Below the pieces are notes generated by a model that made no database searches, was not told where the DNA came from, and saw only the letters and a program-made list of their open reading frames with translations. From the NCBI GenBank assembly GCA_965247125.1, contig CBDFGO010000002.1, forward strand, positions 1,054,001 through 1,118,000: a stretch of DNA of 64,000 nucleotides. The letters are read 5' to 3'. Of this stretch, positions 35,855 through 45,295 are shown in pieces; position 1 is the stretch's first letter; each line of letters starts with the position of its first letter. A program made the position numbers and the translations under genes. This DNA is from CALBJU01 sp965247125 (GTDB lineage Bacteria; Bacteroidota; Rhodothermia; Rhodothermales; UBA10348).

Positions 35855-37504
35855 ATGAATTACGGATTCCTGATCAACAATGACACCTGCATCGGCTGCC
35901 ATGCGTGCTCCACAGCGTGTAAGAGTGAGAACGAGGTGCCACTTGGCGTCAATCGGACGTGGGTCAAGACGGTTGAGACGGGCGTTTTCCCTGACGTTAC
36001 CCGCAATTTTCAGGTCACGCGATGTAATCACTGTTCAAATCCGCCATGTGTCCGCATCTGCCCCGTGACGGCGATGTACCAGAGGGATGATGGAATTGTA
36101 GAGTTCGACCCGGACAGCTGCATCGGATGCAAGGCGTGTATGCAGGCCTGTCCGTACGACGCCATTTACATCGATCCCGAATCGGGAACGGCTGCGAAAT
36201 GTCACTATTGTGCGCACCGTGTTGATATCGGTCTCGAACCCGCCTGTGTGGTGGTGTGTCCGGAACACGCGATTCTGGCGGGCGATTTGGATGATCCCCT
36301 GACTGAAATTTCCCAGATGATCGCGCGCAATAAGGTCACGGTGCGAAGACCCGAACAGGGCACGGTGCCGAATCTATTCTATATCGGAGGGGATGACATG
36401 GCAATGCACCCGACATCCGTACAGGGTGCCCAAGAGACCTTTGCCTGGTCTGATCCCATGCCAGAAGCCGGAACCGGCGGTGTTCGCGAGAAGGATCATC
36501 GGCCCAATTCAGGGCCTGTGAAGACATCCCCTTCGGGTCAGCCTTTACGAACACCCCAACCACAGGGGATTGCTACCGGTGGCCCCATTCAGATTGGAAA
36601 GGGCCGTATGGCGGAGCAGATGACTCAGGTGGTGTGGAACGCGCAGCATCGCGTACCGTGGCACTGGCCTGTGCCTGCGTATCTGGTCACCAAAGGCGTT
36701 GCCGCTGGTATGTTCTTAATCGTGTCGCTGATGTCCATTCTCAAGATCGGTGAGATCGGCAACTTCAGTGGACTTGTAACGGCTTCCTCCTGTCTGTTTT
36801 TCCTCGTAGTCACGACTGCGCTGTTGGTCTATGATCTAGAACGCCCCGAGCGTTTTTTGCGCATCATCACGCGTCCTCAGTGGAAAAGTTGGCTGGTTCG
36901 AGGGGCCTATCTGCTCATCGCATTCAGTATTCTGGTCACAATCTGGACAGCCGGTGAACTGGCTCTGTGGATGTCCTGGATTGAAGAGGCTGACTACCTC
37001 CTAGGGCGAACCGTCCTCAACTGGGTCGGTGTACCGCTGGCGGTTGGCGCCGCCGTCTATACGGCATTCCTGTTCGGTCAGGCAGAGGGCCGGGATCTGT
37101 GGCAGAGTACTCTCCTACCGCTGCATTTGATTGTGCAGTCGTTTGTTGCAGGTGCTGCGTTCTTCATGATTGTCGGAAGCTTCGTCGAACTGGATGCGGA
37201 CGTGATCGCGTTGGTCCGACTCACATTCACCACGAGTCTGGTTCTGGACCTTCTGGTGACGATGTTCGGCGAGTTCGGCATGCCGCACGCATCTGAGGCT
37301 GCTGCGCGAGCTGCGCATATGATTGTGAGAGGACGATACGCCCGCTCATTCTGGATCGGTAGCGTTCTTTTCGGTCACATCGTTCCACTAGGATTGGACT
37401 TCGCCAACTTCCCAGGAGCTATTGCCGGAATACTGGCGATCGTGGGTCTGTTCTTATACGAGCGCGCCTTCGTCAACGCCCCACAGGAAATCCCCAACAG
37501 CTGA
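35855..37504 (+). CDS. fused four-cluster ferredoxin and NrfD-type membrane anchor
   Basis: A 549-residue fusion of two subunits that are usually separate. Residues 1-140 carry 16 Cys in the four-cluster arrangement of DmsB/PsrB/SoeB (C12-C15-C18-C22, C57-C60-C65-C69, C89-C92-C95-C99, C116-C119-C131-C135). A low-complexity linker (about 185-255) leads to an NrfD/PsrC-like domain (about 258-549) of eight predicted helices that binds quinone. No Tat or Sec signal is present, so the FeS part faces the cytoplasm. The downstream molybdoenzyme starts four bases after the stop, so this is the electron-transfer and quinone module of one complex (CISM family). Direction could be sulfite or other substrate oxidation, or reduction. 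Confidence 0.93.
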   Translation: MNYGFLINNDTCIGCHACSTACKSENEVPLGVNRTWVKTVETGVFPDVTRNFQVTRCNHCSNPPCVRICPVTAMYQRDDGIVEFDPDSCIGCKACMQACPYDAIYIDPESGTAAKCHYCAHRVDIGLEPACVVVCPEHAILAGDLDDPLTEISQMIARNKVTVRRPEQGTVPNLFYIGGDDMAMHPTSVQGAQETFAWSDPMPEAGTGGVREKDHRPNSGPVKTSPSGQPLRTPQPQGIATGGPIQIGKGRMAEQMTQVVWNAQHRVPWHWPVPAYLVTKGVAAGMFLIVSLMSILKIGEIGNFSGLVTASSCLFFLVVTTALLVYDLERPERFLRIITRPQWKSWLVRGAYLLIAFSILVTIWTAGELALWMSWIEEADYLLGRTVLNWVGVPLAVGAAVYTAFLFGQAEGRDLWQSTLLPLHLIVQSFVAGAAFFMIVGSFVELDADVIALVRLTFTTSLVLDLLVTMFGEFGMPHASEAAARAAHMIVRGRYARSFWIGSVLFGHIVPLGLDFANFPGAIAGILAIVGLFLYERAFVNAPQEIPNS

Positions 37505-37508
37505 CTCG

Positions 37509-40496
37509 ATGAGTACTAAGAAAGTGAGCAGCACCGACAGTAGTCCATCCGAGTCCGGATTCGGGCTTCCGGAATTTTCGACAGCTTCTAGGCAGCCTGA
37601 AAAGATCGAAATGACGACCGTCCGACATCCAGACGGCCGAATGAGCCAATATCCACCCTCAGAGATGTGGGATGATTGGGTCGAGTGGGATGGAAAGCAG
37701 TGGCCTCGGCGTGTCGCTCGTCACTACACGTTGGTTCCAACGGTCTGCTTTAACTGCGAGAGTGCGTGTGGACTGCTAGCCTACGTGGATCGGAAAACGC
37801 TGGACATTAAAAAATTTGAAGGGAATCCGAAACACCCGGGTAGCCGCGGTCGAAATTGCGCCAGGGGGCCTGCTACAATCAATCAGGTGTATGATCCGGA
37901 GCGTATTCTGTACCCCCTGAAGCGAGTTGGTGAGCGGGGTGAGGGGAAATGGAAGCGCATCACCTGGGACGAAGCGCTGACGGAAATCGGCGATAAAATG
38001 AATGCTTCCCGTCAGAAAAGGCGCGATGGCATTATGTACCACGTCGGTAGACCAGGTGAGGATGGCTACACCAATCGATGTATCCAGGCCTGGGGTGTGG
38101 ACGCGCACAATTCACATACGAACATCTGTTCGGGCGGGGCTCGGGCGGGCTATTTCCTCTGGTCCGGCTTCGACCGCCCGAGCCCGGACTACGCCAATGC
38201 AAATGTTATTGTGCTCATCTCGAGCCACCTCGAGACGGGCCACTATTTCAATCCACACGCGCAACGGATAATGGAGGCGAAGGTGAACGGCGCAAAACTG
38301 ATCACCTTCGATCCACGTCTTTCAAACACGGCTTCGAAATCAGACACCTGGCTGCCCACCTGGCCGGGGTCCGAGCAAACAGTTCTCCTGGCGATAGCCA
38401 ATTACCTCATCCAGAATGACCTTTACGACAAAGACTTCATGCGTCGATGGGTAAACTGGCGTGAGACGCTGAAATTTTTCAAAGATCGTCCTTACGAGGA
38501 GGTCGATTTTGAACTCCCCGGGGAAAAGATCTGGGAACGATTTCGCGCCCTTCTCGCGGGCGGGCGCTTCAATCTCGAGGAAGATGAAGCTGACTTTGAT
38601 GTGTTCGATCGATTGCTCAAGGCGCTTTATGCGGAGTATACCTTCGAGCGTGCTGCAGAAGAGTCACAGGTCTCCATAGAAAAGATCAAGGAGGCGGCAT
38701 TCTGTATCGCTGATTGTCAGGGTCGTCTTGCCGCGCACACGTGGCGCAGCGCCTCTATCGGAAACAAGGGAGGATGGCAGGTGGCGCGGTGTCTGCTCTT
38801 CTTGAACGTGTTGACGGGCAGCATTGGGACCGAGGGTGGTACTTCAGGAAACAGCTGGAATAAATTTGTCCCCAAGCCCTTCGATCAACCACCACCCCTG
38901 GAATCCTGGAACGAACTCCACCTCCCCCATGAGTGGCCCCTCGCCTTCTATGAAATGAGCTTCCTGCTTCCGCACTTCCTGGAAGAAGGGCGCGGTGAGG
39001 TCGACGTTTACATATCCCGCGTTTACAATCCACTCTGGATTAATCCGGACGGATTCATGTGGATGCGGGCGCTGAAAGATGAGAGCAAGATCAAGTGTCA
39101 CGTCGCCCTGACCCCAACCTGGAATGAATCAGCCTGGTTCGCCGACTACGTCCTTCCGATGGGCCACGCGAGTGAGCGTCATGACCTGATGAGCCAAGAA
39201 ACCCATGCAGGGCAATGGATTGCGTTCCGGCAACCTGTTCAGCGAGTCGCGGCAGAACGCCTGGGGCGAAAGGTGAAATACACCTGGGAGACGAATCCAG
39301 GGGAGGTCTGGGAAGAAAACGAATTCTGGATTGAGCTATCGGTGCGCATGGACCCCAATGGCTCTCTGGGTATCCGAAAACATTTCCAAAGCCCGTATCG
39401 CGAGGGCGAGATTGTAACCGTAGAGGAATATTATCGGTGGATCTTTGAGAACAGCGTGCCGGGACTTCCTGAGGCGGCGGAAAAAGAGGGCGTCTCTCCT
39501 CTGGAGTACATGAGAAAGTACGCCGCCTTTGAAATCAATAATGATCACTACGTACCGTATGAAGAGCGGATCGATAAGAAAACCACGAAAATGGATGACC
39601 AAAGTCGACTGGTCCGTGATGGCTCCGTCGTTGGAATCATGATCGATGGCGTCCCGCGAGCAGGATTCTCGACGCCGAGCCGCAAGATGGAATTCTTCAG
39701 TCCGACCATGCATGAGTGGGGCTGGCCGGAAAAGGAGCACACCATTCCCTGGACACTTAAAAGTCACGTTCACCCGGACAGCATTGATCGGGAAAAAGGC
39801 GAGATGCTTCTACTGCCCAATTTTCGTCTACCGACGCTCATTCATACGAGAAGCGCCAACGCCAAATGGCTCTACGAATTAAGCCACAAAAATCCTGTGT
39901 GGATGCATCCTTCTGATGCCGGACGTCTCGGGGTGGATTCGGGTGATCTGATTCGCATTACGACCCGGATTGGATACTTCGTCGACAAGGTGTGGGTGAC
40001 CGAGGGGATCAAGCCTGGAATAATTGCGATGAGTCACCACCTGGGTCGATGGCGGTTGAAGGAGGCCGAGGGCGTGAGCCGTGGGGCGTCAAATCTGGTG
40101 TCGATTTCCGAAGAAAACGAGACCGAAGGTCGGCTACGGGTAGAACACGGTGCCGGTGCCTGGAAATCATTCGATCCGGATACTTCTCGAATCTGGTGGG
40201 AGGATGTTGGGGTGCACCAGAATCTTACACATGCTGTGCAGCCCGACCCGGTATCCGGTCACCACTGTTGGCTTCAGAAAGCGTTCAATGTCGAAAAAGC
40301 GCGTGCGGAAGATCGGCACGGGGACGTTTATGTCGATACGAAGGCCTCTATGGAAAACTACCACGAGTGGGTAAAGCTCTCCAGATCGGCGGTAGATCAC
40401 TCTCCGGACGGACTGCGACGGCCGTACTGGTTCAAGCGGCCACTGAAGCCCGTAAAAGCCGCTTATGCTCTTCCTGACAAGCCGTTTGGTCGCTAG
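37509..40496 (+). CDS. molybdopterin oxidoreductase catalytic subunit (CISM, SoeA/PsrA-like)
   Basis: A 995-residue DMSO-reductase-superfamily enzyme, start ATG 37509. The N-terminal 4Fe-4S site is C80-x2-C83-x3-C87-x29-C117. The bis-MGD domains follow, with a likely Mo-ligand Cys in HTNICSGG (C207). The last 120 residues hold the dinucleotide-binding MoCo domain with a conserved HHLGRWR. The N-terminus (MSTKKVSSTDSSP) has no twin-arginine or Sec signal, so the enzyme is cytoplasmic like SoeA, not periplasmic like PsrA/PhsA/TtrA. The adjacent FeS-NrfD fusion, TorD and the sulfur genes opposite suggest sulfite (or sulfur-compound) oxidation to the quinone pool; the substrate is inference. Confidence 0.93.
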   Translation: MSTKKVSSTDSSPSESGFGLPEFSTASRQPEKIEMTTVRHPDGRMSQYPPSEMWDDWVEWDGKQWPRRVARHYTLVPTVCFNCESACGLLAYVDRKTLDIKKFEGNPKHPGSRGRNCARGPATINQVYDPERILYPLKRVGERGEGKWKRITWDEALTEIGDKMNASRQKRRDGIMYHVGRPGEDGYTNRCIQAWGVDAHNSHTNICSGGARAGYFLWSGFDRPSPDYANANVIVLISSHLETGHYFNPHAQRIMEAKVNGAKLITFDPRLSNTASKSDTWLPTWPGSEQTVLLAIANYLIQNDLYDKDFMRRWVNWRETLKFFKDRPYEEVDFELPGEKIWERFRALLAGGRFNLEEDEADFDVFDRLLKALYAEYTFERAAEESQVSIEKIKEAAFCIADCQGRLAAHTWRSASIGNKGGWQVARCLLFLNVLTGSIGTEGGTSGNSWNKFVPKPFDQPPPLESWNELHLPHEWPLAFYEMSFLLPHFLEEGRGEVDVYISRVYNPLWINPDGFMWMRALKDESKIKCHVALTPTWNESAWFADYVLPMGHASERHDLMSQETHAGQWIAFRQPVQRVAAERLGRKVKYTWETNPGEVWEENEFWIELSVRMDPNGSLGIRKHFQSPYREGEIVTVEEYYRWIFENSVPGLPEAAEKEGVSPLEYMRKYAAFEINNDHYVPYEERIDKKTTKMDDQSRLVRDGSVVGIMIDGVPRAGFSTPSRKMEFFSPTMHEWGWPEKEHTIPWTLKSHVHPDSIDREKGEMLLLPNFRLPTLIHTRSANAKWLYELSHKNPVWMHPSDAGRLGVDSGDLIRITTRIGYFVDKVWVTEGIKPGIIAMSHHLGRWRLKEAEGVSRGASNLVSISEENETEGRLRVEHGAGAWKSFDPDTSRIWWEDVGVHQNLTHAVQPDPVSGHHCWLQKAFNVEKARAEDRHGDVYVDTKASMENYHEWVKLSRSAVDHSPDGLRRPYWFKRPLKPVKAAYALPDKPFGR

Positions 40497-40573
40497 GAAG
40501 ATCGTGATTAAGGGTTCCACAGATCGATTCTCCTGGAGATGTCCAAAGATGTAATGACAAGTACTGACAAGCA

Positions 40574-41509
40574 TTGTTACCCGATTACTACATTCCCATC
40601 CACGACACCTTGAGCGCAACAATCCCATCAGATCAAATACAGAGATTGGCTGATCTTCTGCAGCGTCCACCGTCGCAGGATGGCGATCTGTCCTGGTTGA
40701 GTGATGCGGCTCATGATCTGCAGTTGTCTTCCGACGAACTGGCCGCGGAACACTACCGGGTTCTGGTTCACGAACTCATGCCAGCTGCATCAGTGTTTCT
40801 TGCTCAGGATGCCATGCTGGGGGGCGGTATTGGCCAATCAGTGCAGGAGTTCATGAGTGCGCACGATCACCAGCCTACCTCGCCTACGGACCCTCCGGAT
40901 CACCTTGCGGAAGAGGTACGTTTCTTGGAGTATTTACTGGCAGCAGATCAGAGAGAAGCAGCTTCCAATTTTTTCACACATCTGGGCGGATGGGCTCCGT
41001 TGTGCCTGAATGTGATTTCGACCTCAGGGAGCGTTCTGTTCGAATCCGTGGCGGAAGCGCTTAGAGACGCTCTGATTGAAGTTGGGCACAACCTGCCTCA
41101 ATCCGCCGGTTTGGATCTGTTTCACCCCTCACTCACTCCGGGACCGGTGACTTTTCAACTGGAACACAGCAGAACAGGTCTGGCCCAGATCGGGAGTTTT
41201 TTTTCCAGCCCGGCTCAGTGCGGCATCTATCTCTCGAAAAGAAAAATCAGTATGCTGGCCCGCCAAACCAATCTTCCGACCGGCTTTGGATCGCGGGCAC
41301 GTACCATCGAAGGCCTCTTCCGTTCAGCCGGACAGTACGGAGGGATGGACACGGTGTGCCACTTTCTGGCGAAGGAGATTGAATCTACCCAACGGGTCTG
41401 GCAGTCCTGGAAAGATGAGGAGTTACCGGGATCCCGTCACTGGGCCGCCTTCTGGTCGTCACGACTGGATTCAACCCGTTCCATCGTGAGGCGCCTGGGC
41501 GATTCCTGA
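40574..41509 (+). CDS. TorD-family chaperone for the molybdoenzyme
   Basis: A 311-residue all-helical cytoplasmic protein, start TTG 40574. Its middle (about 100-215: EEVRFLEYLLAADQREAASNFFTHLGGWAPLCLN) matches the TorD/DmsD/NarJ family, which bind apo molybdoenzymes and assist cofactor insertion before assembly. It is longer than E. coli TorD by about 110 residues, at both ends. It is last in the operon FeS/NrfD-molybdoenzyme-TorD, 77 bases after the catalytic subunit, so it probably matures that enzyme. Confidence 0.85.
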   Translation: MLPDYYIPIHDTLSATIPSDQIQRLADLLQRPPSQDGDLSWLSDAAHDLQLSSDELAAEHYRVLVHELMPAASVFLAQDAMLGGGIGQSVQEFMSAHDHQPTSPTDPPDHLAEEVRFLEYLLAADQREAASNFFTHLGGWAPLCLNVISTSGSVLFESVAEALRDALIEVGHNLPQSAGLDLFHPSLTPGPVTFQLEHSRTGLAQIGSFFSSPAQCGIYLSKRKISMLARQTNLPTGFGSRARTIEGLFRSAGQYGGMDTVCHFLAKEIESTQRVWQSWKDEELPGSRHWAAFWSSRLDSTRSIVRRLGDS

Positions 41510-41518
41510 CATTCTCCA

Positions 41519-43228
41519 TCAAGGGAGGCGGCCGACATATTCGTCGAGACGATTCCACCCGGTCAAAACGTGTACCAGGGCGCGGTGAACGCTCAGGAAA
41601 AAATGATCTACCCCAATGGTATCATGCACTCCAGAGGATCGAAGCACCTTTACGACCGCCATTTTGGCCCCGCTCATGTAAAAATCGATCTCTCTCTTTG
41701 ACAGGGCCTCATGGGTGTCCGAAAGAATAGCGAGAGCTGTCGTATCCAGATCATTGATACTCGAAGCGTCGAGGATGATGGCCCGAATATCCTGTCCGGA
41801 CGCCTGTTTCATGATCACCTCGCGCAGTCGGTCGGCGTTCGCGAAGGAGAAAGAAGCATCTATTCGGAGGATGAGGACCCCATCGAATTGTTTGGCATCT
41901 CCATGATCTCGCATCCCGCGGAAGGTGCGTGTTTGATCCAAATGACCCAAAATGGCCACATTTGGGCGACTGATTCTATAGAGCACGGCGATGACCGACA
42001 GCGCAACGCCCGTCAGTACCCCCTGATGGATACCGAACAGTAGCGTGGCCAGGAAGGTGAGTGAAGCGATCACCCCATCTCTCGCCTTCGTATTCCAGAG
42101 AAACCGAATCTCTGAGATGTCGATCAGGCCCAGGGCAGAGACGACAATGATCGATGCGAACACAGGAATCGGGAGGAAATAGAAGATTGGCGTGAAAAAC
42201 AGTAACGCCAGACCGACAAAAAGCGCCGCAATGGCGCTCGACATGGGAGTTGTGGCACCGGCTTCGACATTCACCGCCGTGCGAGAAAAACTTCCCGATA
42301 CAGGCAATCCCCCCATCACAGAGCTGGATAGGTTCATAGATCCCAGCGCCAGCAATTCCGCATTGGGCCTGACCTGATCACCACTTCGCGCGGCAAATAC
42401 CTTTCCAAGGGAGATGACGTTCATGAACTGAACGAGCGCAAGCATTATCGCGGTCGGAAAGAGAGCCTGTATAGACTCGAGCCCAAATTCAGGTAGTTTA
42501 AATGATGGTAGACCACCGGCAATACTCCCGACAATGGCCACGCCGTCTGACTCGAGATCCATGAAAACGACGGCGAGGGCAGTGACAACGACAGCCACGA
42601 GCGCCGAAGGAAATTTCCTGGCAACTTTTCGTCCCACGAGTAAAATTAGAATCCCTGAAACCGAGATCGCAAACGACGCAGGGTGCAGCTCGCCAATCCG
42701 CTCCACAACCACCATCACCTGCGAAACCGCATTCAAGCTCTGCGCGGTTGATATTCCCAACAGGGTACCGAGCTGACTGAATCCGATAATCAGAGCGGCC
42801 GCAGCGGTAAATCCAGCGATCAGAGGTCGGGAAAGCAGATTCACCACAAAGCCAAATCGCAGAAAGCCCATGACCAGCTGGATCACGCCGACCATCATCG
42901 CCAGCGTGAAGATGTGAACCATATAGGCATCTGACGAAGCAGGGGCAAGAGCCGCCAACCCGGCGGCGACCAGCAGACCGTCGATGGCGGTAATGCCCAC
43001 TGAGAGATGTCGGGAAGTACCCAGGATCGCGTAGACAAGCAGCGGAACGAGCGAAGCGTAGAGTCCGTGAATCGGAGGGGCACCGGCCAGAATGGCGTAA
43101 GCGATACTCTGTGGGATGAGAACCACTCCGACGGTCGCGCCTGCCATCAGGTCACCCGAAAACTGGCTCCGGTTGTATCCGCGGATCCAGCTTAAAGCCG
43201 ACGGTTTGTCAATGTGGTCGATGTTCAT
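41519..43228 (-). CDS. SulP-family inorganic anion transporter with STAS domain
   Basis: A 569-residue membrane protein from ATG 43228 (start NIDHIDKPSALSWIRGY). SulP transport core at about 15-400 with 12-14 helices (DLMAGATVGVVLIPQSIAYAILAG, GTSRHLSVGITAI) and a cytoplasmic STAS domain at about 425-555 (FDGVLILRIDASFSFANADRL, DASSINDLDTTAL). SulP proteins move sulfate, bicarbonate or other anions. A TTG start at 43258 would add 10 residues but would place the 20-bp tandem repeats inside the gene, so the ATG is preferred. It is last in the YeeE-YeeE-MBL/rhodanese-SulP minus-strand group and converges with the molybdoenzyme operon (9 bases between), which supports a sulfate role. Confidence 0.92.
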   Translation of the reverse strand: MNIDHIDKPSALSWIRGYNRSQFSGDLMAGATVGVVLIPQSIAYAILAGAPPIHGLYASLVPLLVYAILGTSRHLSVGITAIDGLLVAAGLAALAPASSDAYMVHIFTLAMMVGVIQLVMGFLRFGFVVNLLSRPLIAGFTAAAALIIGFSQLGTLLGISTAQSLNAVSQVMVVVERIGELHPASFAISVSGILILLVGRKVARKFPSALVAVVVTALAVVFMDLESDGVAIVGSIAGGLPSFKLPEFGLESIQALFPTAIMLALVQFMNVISLGKVFAARSGDQVRPNAELLALGSMNLSSSVMGGLPVSGSFSRTAVNVEAGATTPMSSAIAALFVGLALLFFTPIFYFLPIPVFASIIVVSALGLIDISEIRFLWNTKARDGVIASLTFLATLLFGIHQGVLTGVALSVIAVLYRISRPNVAILGHLDQTRTFRGMRDHGDAKQFDGVLILRIDASFSFANADRLREVIMKQASGQDIRAIILDASSINDLDTTALAILSDTHEALSKREIDFYMSGAKMAVVKVLRSSGVHDTIGVDHFFLSVHRALVHVLTGWNRLDEYVGRLP

Positions 43229-43241
43229 CGAACGCGAAAGT

Positions 43242-43281
43242 CCTGTTTTGGAGGTCAAAAGCCTGCATTGGAGGTCAAAAG
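43242..43281. repeat. tandem 20-bp repeat directly upstream of the SulP gene
   Basis: CCTGTTTTGGAGGTCAAAAG (43242-43261) and CCTGCATTGGAGGTCAAAAG (43262-43281) differ at two positions. A period of 20 bases, close to two helical turns, puts the copies on the same DNA face, as for paired operator sites. They lie 14-53 bases upstream of the SulP ATG. Confidence 0.65.
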
Positions 43282-43348
43282 ATAGTCATTCGGGTAGCGC
43301 CAGCCCGATCCTGTCCCCTTCAGCTACAGATCGCGTGGATTTCGATAC

Positions 43349-44800
43349 TCAGGAATCGATCAATTCACCATTGACGACGACGCGCGCAGACTGGGCAGTC
43401 CACGCAGCAAAAGAGCCACTGACGAAAATCACGTCGTGCCCCAGTCTGGCAAGTAGAGAGCTCGCAATCGCTGCGCGACCACCGCCCGCACAGTGGACCA
43501 GCTTAGTTCCTGGGGGAATTTCGCCCTGACGGACATAGAGGCGGGTGTGCGCGATATTTTTCGAGTTCAGCATGTGAGCCGCTTGATATTCGGCCTGGTT
43601 TCGAACGTCGAGTACCACGACATCATTTTGAGTCTCGATAATTTTATCGACCTGCTCAAAGCCGATTTCCGTAATACCAGCCATTTCGGCCCCGTTGGCC
43701 GCGTATGATTCCAACACGTCAGGCGAAGCAAAGCCCTCGATGCTGTCGAGTCCGATGCGAATCAGGTCTCGGACAGCCTCTTCCACGTGCTCTTCCTCGA
43801 TAATAATATAGATGGGCACATTCTCTTCGACGATCGACCCGGCAGTGGTATTGAAGGATTTGTTGAAGGGAGCATACAGAGAGCCCGGAAGGTGAGAAGC
43901 CATGTAAGCCGAGCGATCGAGTCGCGTATCAAGAACAACCACGTCAGTTTTTCCCGCAAGATTCGCCAGGTCCTGTTCAGTCAGGGATCGCGGTTCAGGG
44001 AGATTGCCCAGAACTCTTGGTCCACTTCTGTTTTCGCGTTTCATTCGGGCGAAATACATGGGAGGTTCCGGCTGACCATCGAGAATGGCGGAAATAAATT
44101 CGGCCTCTCCCCGGATAGCAGACCCGATGGCTCCGTTGAACGCTCGTTCGTATCCGACGGTGGACTGAGGAATGGCACCGAGGGCCTTGCCGCACGAACT
44201 TCCGGCACCGTGCGCCGGCCAGACTTGAAGAAAGTCATCCAACCGCAGGAAGTCCTGAACGGATTGATAGAGCGCACGTGCTGACACGTCCGCTGCGCCT
44301 TCGATTCCTGCGGCCGACTCCAGCAGGTCGGGTCGACCAAGATCGCCGACGAACACAAAATCACCGGTCAAGATTCCCATGGGTTGGTCGGCTCCACCCC
44401 CAAGATCAGTAACCAGGAAGGAAACATGTTCGGGCGTGTGACCCGGGGAATGGATCGTCGTAAACTTGATGTTGCCGACATTGAAAGAGTCTCCATGGGT
44501 CAGCAATGTGTACGAGTACGAAGAATCGAGGAGCCAATCATATTTCCAGTCAGCGTCTCCTTCGTCAGAGGCATAAACATGAACGCTGGTTTCTGCAAAT
44601 TCCCGTAGTCCTGTCAGGTAATCTGCATGAATGTGCGTATCCGCCGTGGCGACAATTTTCAAGCCTTCCTGTTTTGCAATCGCGACGTATCTATCGATAT
44701 CTCGTTCAGGATCTATAATGATCGCATCACCGGTGGCCTGGCAGCCAATCAGGTAGGCATATTGCGCGAGCTTTTGATCCCAGATCTGTCTGAAGAGCAT
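43349..44800 (-). CDS. persulfide-dioxygenase-like metallo-beta-lactamase protein with two rhodanese domains
   Basis: A 483-residue cytoplasmic protein of the MBL-rhodanese (CstB/BlrB-like, ETHE1-related) type. The MBL domain (1-255) has THIHADYLTG (H56, H58, D60; Tyr replaces the usual final His, as in ETHE1-type enzymes), H121, a GDFVFVGD segment and H197, which hold a single iron in persulfide dioxygenases. Rhodanese domain 1 (about 265-370) lacks a catalytic Cys; domain 2 (about 375-480) has it in VHCAGGGR (C437). Such enzymes oxidise persulfides or thiosulfate-derived sulfane sulfur to sulfite. It lies 46 bases after a YeeE-type gene, which fits sulfur import followed by oxidation. Confidence 0.93.
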   Translation of the reverse strand: MLFRQIWDQKLAQYAYLIGCQATGDAIIIDPERDIDRYVAIAKQEGLKIVATADTHIHADYLTGLREFAETSVHVYASDEGDADWKYDWLLDSSYSYTLLTHGDSFNVGNIKFTTIHSPGHTPEHVSFLVTDLGGGADQPMGILTGDFVFVGDLGRPDLLESAAGIEGAADVSARALYQSVQDFLRLDDFLQVWPAHGAGSSCGKALGAIPQSTVGYERAFNGAIGSAIRGEAEFISAILDGQPEPPMYFARMKRENRSGPRVLGNLPEPRSLTEQDLANLAGKTDVVVLDTRLDRSAYMASHLPGSLYAPFNKSFNTTAGSIVEENVPIYIIIEEEHVEEAVRDLIRIGLDSIEGFASPDVLESYAANGAEMAGITEIGFEQVDKIIETQNDVVVLDVRNQAEYQAAHMLNSKNIAHTRLYVRQGEIPPGTKLVHCAGGGRAAIASSLLARLGHDVIFVSGSFAAWTAQSARVVVNGELIDS

Positions 44801-44846
44801 TTTCGGTGGGCCTGTTTACTTACGAATAATTCTGGTGGTTTTCCGG

Positions 44847-45287
44847 TCAGTGGGGCAGGCGGGGTCGCAAAACGCCATAGGCAAATGTGCCTGCAACGGC
44901 GGCAGTAATCGTCACCAGCATCACCGAGACGCCGTTGCCTACTAACGCGAACAGGGGTCCGGGGCACGCTCCTGTCAGTGCCCATCCGAGGCCAAAAACC
45001 GTACCACCGGCCCAGTAACGCGTTCCGGAACCCATCTCCTTGGGTGGTATAACGATTTCAGAACCGCCCGGTGCCCGTATCTTCCATTTCTTGATGATCT
45101 GTATGGAAATCGCTCCCACCGCTACGGCACTGCCGATGATTCCAAACATGTGAAATGCCTGAAATCGAAACATTTCCTGTATGCGATACCAGGAAATAAC
45201 CTCTGACTTCGAGAACACAATACCGAGGTAAATCCCGATCAGCAGATAGGGGATGAGCCGCGAAACGCCTGTGTTGGATGTTGACAT
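44847..45287 (-). CDS. half-size YeeE/YedE (thiosulfate) permease, GACPGP half
   Basis: A 146-residue membrane protein from ATG 45287. It has about four helices and the second signature of YeeE/YedE proteins, TGACPGPL, with C108 in the position that relays thiosulfate in the full-length TsuA. Its partner half is 8 bases upstream; together they equal one TsuA-like carrier. Members are also annotated as DUF6691. A start at 45506 would overlap the neighbouring gene by more than 200 bases and is not supported. Confidence 0.88.
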   Translation of the reverse strand: MSTSNTGVSRLIPYLLIGIYLGIVFSKSEVISWYRIQEMFRFQAFHMFGIIGSAVAVGAISIQIIKKWKIRAPGGSEIVIPPKEMGSGTRYWAGGTVFGLGWALTGACPGPLFALVGNGVSVMLVTITAAVAGTFAYGVLRPRLPH

Positions 45288-45295
45288 TGTAACTC

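Noticed and set aside
43229..43258. TTG start at 43258 for SulP
   Set aside because: It would place the tandem regulatory-looking repeat inside the coding region and add a non-conserved N-terminus; ATG 43228 fits better.
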